This document shows positions 5,460-8,748 of a stretch of DNA of 8,748 nt, piece by piece. The translations under genes and the position numbers were made by a program. This DNA is from CAVPEW01 sp050247895 (lineage in GTDB: Bacteria > Actinomycetota > Acidimicrobiia > Acidimicrobiales > VFJN01). Below the pieces are notes generated by a model that ran no database searches, was not told the origin of the DNA, and saw only the letters and a program-made list of their open reading frames with translations. Numbering within the stretch: the first letter of the stretch is position 1; each line of letters starts with the position of its first letter. The DNA is taken from positions 1 to 8,748 of the forward strand of contig JBFWTJ010000163.1 in the NCBI GenBank assembly GCA_050247895.1. The letters are read 5' to 3'.

Positions 5460-7139
5460 GTGGAGGAGCGGAGGCATGCCCCTGCGGGTCGACCTCGGCA
5501 CCGGCGGGAGTCAGTCGAGGTCTACCGGCGGCGCAGGGCGGTCGCGGGGCTGGTGGCGGTCGCGGTGCTGGGGCTCGGCGGCGCGTTCCTGGTCGACGTG
5601 GTCAGGGGCGACGACGCAGGGTCCGACGGGCGCACCCGTGCCGCCGGCTCGGCCCAGGGGACCGACGGCGAGGCGGGCGAGGACGGCGACGAGCCCGACG
5701 AGGAGGAGGGGCCGCCGGCCGACCGCGTCTTCGCCACCGATTACGACGGCCTGGCCGACCCGGCCGGCTTCGGCCTGCCCTACCCCAACGCCGAGGTCCA
5801 GGGCCTGCTGACCTTCCGGGGCAACCCGTCGCGCAGCTACTACGGGGCCGGGCCCGTGCCCTCGGCGCCCCAGGTCGCCTACAAGTTCCCGTCCGACGCG
5901 CCGATGTGCCGGCGGTCGGTGAACCTCGGGCAGACCAAGGTGTGGTGCGGGATGGGCTGGACGGGCCAGCCGACGATCGTCGAGCGCCCCGAGGGAGCGG
6001 CGACCCGCACGTGGGCCATCTTCGGCGGGTACGACGGGCACATCCACTTCGTCGACGCCCTGACCGGCCAGCGGCTGCTGCCCGACGTGGAGACCGGGGA
6101 CATCATCAAGGGCACGCCCACGATCGACCCCGAGGGCTACCCGCTCGTCTACACCGGCTCGCGGGACAACTTCCTGCGGGTCATCGCCTTCGATCGGCCG
6201 GGCCAGGCCGAGGTGCTGTGGCAGCTCGACTCCGAGTCGGTGAAGCCGGTGATCTGGAACGACGACTGGGACTCGTCGCCCATCATCCTGGGCGACTACA
6301 TGGTGGTCGGGTCCGAGAGCGGCCGGTTCTGGGTGGTCAAGCTGAACCGGTCGACCGACGCCGCCGGGCTGGTGCAGGTCGCGCCGCAGGTGGTGTTCAC
6401 CACTGAGGCGTGGGACCAGGAGGTCCTGAACCTCAACGGCGACAAGGTGGCGTCGGTGGAGTCCTCGGTGGCGGTGTACGAGAACACGGTGTACTTCGGC
6501 ACGTCGGCCGGGCTGATCTGGGGGTACGACCTGTCCGGGGTGCAGGACGGGCAGGCGCCGACCCGCGTCTTCCGCTTCTGGACCGGGGGCGACAACGACG
6601 CCACGGTGGTGGTCGACGACGAGGGCTACCTGTACGTGGGCGGCCAGTTCGACCGGAACCTCCAGCGGGCCCGGGACGTGGGCCAGATGACCAAGCTCGA
6701 TCCCCGCCGGCCCGACGACCCGGTGGTCTGGAAGCTCGACGAGCAGGTCTCGCTGGCCGGCGGCGTGTACGGCACGCCGGGGATCGCCGGGAACGTCCTC
6801 TACTTCGGGACCAACAGCGGCCGGTTGGTCGGCGTGGACCGCACGACGGGCGCCGTGCTGTGGGAGAAGCGGATCCCCGGGCCGGTGTGGGGGAGCCCGG
6901 TCGTCGTCGACGACACGCTGCTGATCGGCGACTGCCAGGGTTCGCTGCACGCCTACGACGTGTCCAACCCGCTGGTCGACCCGCCGGCCCGCTGGGTGAT
7001 CGAGCTGGGCGGCTGCATCGAGGCCACCCCCGCGGTGTGGGACGGCCGGATCTACATCGGGACCCGGGCCGGCCACCTGTTCGCCCTGGCCGACCCCGCC
7101 GCGCCGCCGACCACGACGTCGACGACGGCCGAGGGCTGA
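5460..7139 (+). CDS. Membrane-anchored PQQ-type (outer membrane BamB-like fold) beta-propeller protein
   Basis: A 559-residue protein of unknown exact function. A basic N-terminus with VYRRRRA (21-27) leads into one membrane helix (about 27-48). An acidic Gly/Asp/Glu linker follows (about 51-88), then a long extracellular beta-propeller. Repeating blades are recognisable by the pattern [VIL]-Y-x-G-x-x-x-G-x-[LI]-x-[AG]-x-D: FGGYDGHIHFVDALTG (from 188), VYFGTSAGLIWGYD (from 344), LYVGGQF (391), LYFGTNSGRLVGVDRTTG (from 447), LLIGDCQGSLHAYD (from 487) and IYIGTRAGHLFAL (from 531). Such propellers often bind PQQ in dehydrogenases or act as protein-binding scaffolds. No dehydrogenase cytochrome motif (CxxCH) is present, so a scaffold or sensor role is more likely (inference). 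C150/C163 and C492/C519 may form disulfides. The tail PPTTTSTTAEG is threonine-rich. The start is GTG 5460, justified by a TACGAT hexamer 7 nt upstream; ATG 5451 would add three residues. Confidence 0.85.
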   Translation: MEERRHAPAGRPRHRRESVEVYRRRRAVAGLVAVAVLGLGGAFLVDVVRGDDAGSDGRTRAAGSAQGTDGEAGEDGDEPDEEEGPPADRVFATDYDGLADPAGFGLPYPNAEVQGLLTFRGNPSRSYYGAGPVPSAPQVAYKFPSDAPMCRRSVNLGQTKVWCGMGWTGQPTIVERPEGAATRTWAIFGGYDGHIHFVDALTGQRLLPDVETGDIIKGTPTIDPEGYPLVYTGSRDNFLRVIAFDRPGQAEVLWQLDSESVKPVIWNDDWDSSPIILGDYMVVGSESGRFWVVKLNRSTDAAGLVQVAPQVVFTTEAWDQEVLNLNGDKVASVESSVAVYENTVYFGTSAGLIWGYDLSGVQDGQAPTRVFRFWTGGDNDATVVVDDEGYLYVGGQFDRNLQRARDVGQMTKLDPRRPDDPVVWKLDEQVSLAGGVYGTPGIAGNVLYFGTNSGRLVGVDRTTGAVLWEKRIPGPVWGSPVVVDDTLLIGDCQGSLHAYDVSNPLVDPPARWVIELGGCIEATPAVWDGRIYIGTRAGHLFALADPAAPPTTTSTTAEG

Positions 7140-7221
7140 CCCGCCCGCTGCGGGCTGCGGGCCGGGGTCGGGGCGTGCCCGGGCGTCAGCGCGCCGGGGC
7201 GGCGGTGGTCGAGGTCGTGGT
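7110..7221. repeat. Imperfect inverted repeat formed by the Thr-codon tails of two convergent genes
   Basis: ACCACGACGTCGAC (7110-7123) and GTCGAGGTCGTGGT (7208-7221) are complementary over 14 bases with one mismatch. Each arm lies in the last coding bases of one convergent gene and encodes part of its threonine-rich tail. The arms could base-pair across an 84-base loop in either transcript. Shared codon use for Thr explains the similarity without requiring a function. Confidence 0.4.
7143..7184. terminator. GC-rich hairpins in the convergent gap between the propeller and carboxypeptidase genes
   Basis: The 46-bp gap between the two stop codons contains GCCCG-CTG-CGGGC (7143-7155), a 5-bp stem with a 3-base loop just after the propeller stop, and the palindrome GCCCGGGC (7177-7184) just after the carboxypeptidase stop. 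Neither has a T-tract. The position suits a bidirectional terminator in an actinobacterium, but composition alone makes such stems common. Confidence 0.35.
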
Positions 7222-8061
7222 GGTGGTCTCGGGGGGCGGTCCGAGGGTCTCGACCTCGAGCTTGTAGAGGTACTCGCGCAGGGTCAGCCCGGAGGCGACG
7301 ATGTCGGCGGCGCGCTGGCGGCCCACGTAGCGGAGGTGCCAGGGCTCGTAGTCGTAGCAGGTGCGCGACTCGGCGCCGGCGGGGTAGCTGAGGATGAAGC
7401 CGTAGAGGTGGGCGTTGGTGGCGATCCACTGGGCCTCGGGGGAGACGGCCCAGGCCTGGGTGACGTCGCTCTGGCCCACCGGCCCGACGTCGATGGTGGT
7501 GCCGAGCTGGTGCTCGCTGTGCCCGGCCCGGGCCACGCGGGAGGGGGCGACGGCCTCGCCGAGCTGCTGGGTGCGCCGGTCGTAGAGCTCGGCCTGCTGC
7601 GCGTAGCTGCGGTAGCCGGCGATGACCGAGAAGGGGGTGCCGTTCTGCTCGGCGGCGGTGCGCATGGCGCCCAGGTCGGCGATGACGAAGCTGCGGACCA
7701 TCTCGTCGCTGTCGGCGAACCCGGCGTGGGTGATCACGTAGAGGTCCTTGGGCCCGAACCGGTCGCCGACGGTCCGGGCCTTGTCGACCAGGATCACGTC
7801 CCACTGGGACTCGGGGTCCTGGCGGGCGGGGACCTCGCCGTCGGTGCACTCCGGCGGGGGGATGACCGTGGTGGTCGTGGTGGTGGTGTCCTCGTCGACG
7901 AGGGACGCCAGCTCGTCGTCGGGGTCGGGGGCCTCGTCGCCGACGCCGGCGAGGCGGGCCCCGCCGAAGCCGACGAGCAGGACGACGGTCGCCGCGGCCG
8001 CCCGTCGGCGCCAGTAGACCTGGGGCGGCATCCGCCGGGTCGGCGGCCGGTAGGGGTGCAT
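7186..8061 (-). CDS. Membrane-anchored D-alanyl-D-alanine carboxypeptidase, VanY type (peptidase M15B)
   Basis: A 291-residue peptidase that acts outside the membrane on peptidoglycan stem peptides. It has a basic N-terminus with VYWRRRA (15-21), one membrane helix (about 21-40), and a Pro/Asp/Thr linker with seven consecutive threonines (59-65). The M15 domain starts near residue 85. GYRSYAQQ (149-156) is the conserved substrate-side segment. SEHQLGTTID (182-191) supplies zinc ligands H184 and D191. YEPWHLRYVG (238-247) supplies catalytic E239 and the third ligand H242. All zinc and catalytic residues are present, so it should be active. A threonine-rich tail (279-286) follows the domain. 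The family trims the terminal D-Ala; no vanH/vanA-like gene is nearby, so it is more likely wall maintenance than glycopeptide resistance. The open frame runs on to 8649 through the tRNA, but ATG 8061 is chosen because a TACTCT hexamer ends 10 nt upstream and the anchor begins just after it. Confidence 0.92.
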   Translation of the reverse strand: MHPYRPPTRRMPPQVYWRRRAAAATVVLLVGFGGARLAGVGDEAPDPDDELASLVDEDTTTTTTTVIPPPECTDGEVPARQDPESQWDVILVDKARTVGDRFGPKDLYVITHAGFADSDEMVRSFVIADLGAMRTAAEQNGTPFSVIAGYRSYAQQAELYDRRTQQLGEAVAPSRVARAGHSEHQLGTTIDVGPVGQSDVTQAWAVSPEAQWIATNAHLYGFILSYPAGAESRTCYDYEPWHLRYVGRQRAADIVASGLTLREYLYKLEVETLGPPPETTTTTSTTAAPAR

Positions 8062-8071
8062 GGCGGCGTCG

Positions 8072-8077
8072 AGAGTA
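8072..8077 (-). promoter_or_regulatory. Candidate -10 element of the VanY-type carboxypeptidase gene
   Basis: The minus strand reads TACTCT here, ending 10 nt before the ATG at 8061, so the leader would be only about 2-4 nt. No Shine-Dalgarno is visible. This supports 8061 as the start rather than the longer upstream frame. Confidence 0.5.
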
Positions 8078-8250
8078 CGGCCGGGCCGGCGCGGGGACCC
8101 AACGGCGGAGGCAGTCGGCTGCGGAGCGTGGTGGTGCCCGTACGACCGGATGAGGGCTCGTCGGGACCCGGGCGGGCCTCGTGGTGGTGCCGTCGGCCAC
8201 GTCTGTGACCTCGAGGGGTGATCCCCAGGAGGGCGAGGTCGGGCGGCGTC

Positions 8251-8256
8251 TAGGCT
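8251..8256 (+). promoter_or_regulatory. Candidate -10 element of the tRNA-Ala gene
   Basis: TAGGCT fits TANNNT and ends 12 nt before the first base of the tRNA, leaving a short 5' leader for RNase P to remove. No clear -35 is seen at the expected spacing. Confidence 0.4.
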
Positions 8257-8268
8257 GCACAGACCCTC

Positions 8269-8342
8269 GGGGGCGTAGCTCAGCTGGCTAGAGCACCTGC
8301 TTTGCAAGCAGGGGGTCGTGGGTTCGAGTCCCATCGCCTCCA
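8269..8342 (+). tRNA. tRNA-Ala, anticodon UGC
   Basis: A 74-nt tRNA folds completely. The acceptor stem GGGGGCG (8269-8275) pairs with CGCCTCC (8335-8341). The third pair is G3-U70, the main identity signal for alanyl-tRNA synthetase. The D-stem is GCTC/GAGC. The anticodon stem CCTGC/GCAGG (8296-8300 / 8308-8312) closes the loop TTTGCAA with anticodon TGC at 8303-8305. The T-arm is GTGGG-TTCGAGT-CCCAT. The discriminator is A at 8342. The next bases are CCG, so the CCA end is not encoded and must be added after transcription. It stands alone, not in an rRNA operon. Confidence 0.98.
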
Positions 8343-8343
8343 C

Positions 8344-8391
8344 CGAGAGGCTCTCGCTCGGCTCCGTGCCGCTGGCCCTTGCGGACGGAGC
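8344..8391 (+). terminator. Two stem-loops after tRNA-Ala, candidate terminator
   Basis: Right after the tRNA, CGAGA-GGC-TCTCG (8344-8356) forms a 5-bp stem. It is followed by a stronger stem in which GCTCCGT, a bulged G, and CCGC (8361-8372) pair with GCGG and ACGGAGC (8381-8391): 11 pairs around an 8-base loop TGGCCCTT. No run of T follows, so this would be a GC-type actinobacterial terminator or a structure that aids 3'-end processing. The second stem ends 11 bases before the ArsR-gene palindrome. Confidence 0.5.
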
Positions 8392-8402
8392 ACCGCCGTG
8401 CT

Positions 8403-8428
8403 TATCTACAATCAAATGGTTGTAGATA
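8403..8428. promoter_or_regulatory. Near-palindromic operator overlapping the arsR-type start codon
   Basis: TATCTACAA (8403-8411) and TTGTAGATA (8420-8428) are perfect 9-base inverted arms around TCAAATGG. Pairing continues inside at CA/TG, giving 11 matches of 13 half-site positions. The repeat is a sharp AT-rich island in very GC-rich DNA and contains the ATG at 8416. TACAAT (8407-8412), a good -10 match, lies in the left arm. TTGCGG (8379-8384) could serve as a -35 for a hexamer near 8402-8408, which would give a leaderless start at 8416. Binding of the encoded ArsR protein here would block both transcription and its own start: autorepression. The binding itself is inference. Confidence 0.75.
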
Positions 8429-8748
8429 GTGAGCCCGAGGTCGACAGGATCTTCCACGCCCTGGCCGACGCCACCCGGCGTGACATCGTCCGCCACGCTC
8501 TGGGTGGTGCGCACAGCGTGTCGGCGCTGGCCCGGCGCTACCCCGTCAGCTTCGCCGCCGTGCAGAAGCACGTCGCGGTGCTCGAGGGGGCGGGGCTGGT
8601 CACCAAGCGCCGGCACGGCCGCGAGCAGCTCGTGACCACCGACGTCCACGCCATCCGCCGGGCGGCCCGGCTCCTCGACGAGCTCGAGCAGCTGTGGCGC
8701 GACCGGATCGGCCGGATCGAGGACCTCCTCGCCGGCGACGACCCCACC
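8416..8748 (+). CDS. ArsR-family winged-helix repressor (SRPBCC-associated type), 3' end cut off by the window
   Basis: 111 codons are visible and the frame is still open at the right edge; family proteins of this kind are usually only slightly longer. FHALADATRRDIV (13-25) is the first conserved helix. SVSALARRYPVSFAAVQKHV (34-53) is the helix-turn-helix, with SFAAVQKHVAVLEGAGLV (45-62) as recognition helix. KRRHGREQ (64-71) is the wing. The C-terminal helix (about 79-105) probably mediates dimerisation. There are no cysteines in the visible part, so the CVC metal site of ArsR/CadC sensors is absent and it is not a classical arsenic or cadmium sensor. The MSFAAVQKHV-like recognition helix is typical of repressors encoded next to a SRPBCC (AHSA1-like) gene; I expect one downstream, outside the window. 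ATG 8416 is the only sensible start, and an inverted repeat covers it. Confidence 0.9.
   Translation, partial: MVVDSEPEVDRIFHALADATRRDIVRHALGGAHSVSALARRYPVSFAAVQKHVAVLEGAGLVTKRRHGREQLVTTDVHAIRRAARLLDELEQLWRDRIGRIEDLLAGDDPT

Larger units (their letters stand above)
8062..8268. other. Intergenic region between the carboxypeptidase gene and tRNA-Ala, holding divergent promoters
   Basis: I see no credible gene in these 207 bases. Besides the two -10 candidates at its ends it contains a 12-base direct repeat CGTGGTGGTGCC (8127-8138 and 8180-8191) and a 4-bp hairpin GGGG-TGAT-CCCC (8215-8226). Neither has an obvious role. Confidence 0.4.

Noticed and set aside
3896..6406. 836-codon plus-strand frame opposite the TAP-like hydrolase and overlapping the propeller gene
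   Set aside because: The opposite strand encodes an intact lipoprotein hydrolase with signal and catalytic triad; this frame shows no domain or motif.
5511..7076. 521-codon minus-strand frame opposite the propeller gene
   Set aside because: Antisense shadow, rich in Val/His/Gly/Pro; the propeller blades are on the plus strand.
8269..8342. tRNA-Ala as an attachment site for an integrated element
   Set aside because: No integrase gene and no partial copy of the tRNA 3' end is seen in the window.
7186..8649. Carboxypeptidase extended to a start at 8649 (487 codons)
   Set aside because: The extension would run through tRNA-Ala and the arsR gene; the membrane anchor and -10 hexamer support ATG 8061.
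1..8748. CRISPR arrays, insertion sequences, riboswitches or phage genes
   Set aside because: No regularly spaced repeats, no transposase or integrase motif, no recognisable riboswitch core, and uniform codon use across the window.

Overview
The window looks like a chromosomal stretch from a very GC-rich actinobacterium. The codon bias is strongly G/C-ending. Start codons sit 7-10 nt behind TANNNT -10 hexamers without Shine-Dalgarno sequences. Several exported proteins carry polythreonine linkers. Together these fit the class Acidimicrobiia or a close relative; that placement is inference, with no marker gene to prove it.

Layout. Positions 1-1141 (minus strand) hold a Fur-family metalloregulator and, translationally coupled behind it, a multi-pass membrane protein that runs off the left edge. 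A short divergent promoter region with two sets of direct repeats (about 1142-1234) separates it from a plus-strand pair: a fold-type II PLP enzyme of the cysteine synthase family (1235-2167) and peptide chain release factor 3, prfC (2204-3787). Converging on prfC is a secreted lipoprotein alpha/beta hydrolase of the tripeptidyl-aminopeptidase (TAP) type (3800-5317, minus). A divergent promoter region leads to a membrane-anchored PQQ-type beta-propeller protein (5460-7139, plus), which converges on a membrane-anchored VanY-type D-Ala-D-Ala carboxypeptidase (7186-8061, minus). After a 207-base intergenic region come tRNA-Ala(UGC) (8269-8342), strong stem-loops, and an ArsR-family repressor (8416 to the right edge) whose start codon lies inside a 26-base near-palindrome.

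How the genes relate. The middle of the window (3800-8061) is an envelope-protein neighbourhood: a lipoprotein peptidase, an anchored propeller and a peptidoglycan peptidase. All three carry threonine-rich segments, but each has its own promoter, so they are neighbours rather than an operon. The Fur/membrane-protein pair is probably one transcript, and cysteine synthase-like/prfC probably another. The ArsR subtype usually precedes a SRPBCC (AHSA1-like) gene, which would lie just past the right edge.

No convincing new multi-gene system is visible. The best second looks are the ArsR operator over the start codon, the repeat-rich fur/cysteine-synthase intergenic region, the altered PLP loop in the cysteine synthase homologue, the uncharacterised membrane protein coupled to Fur, and the recurring leaderless promoter layout.
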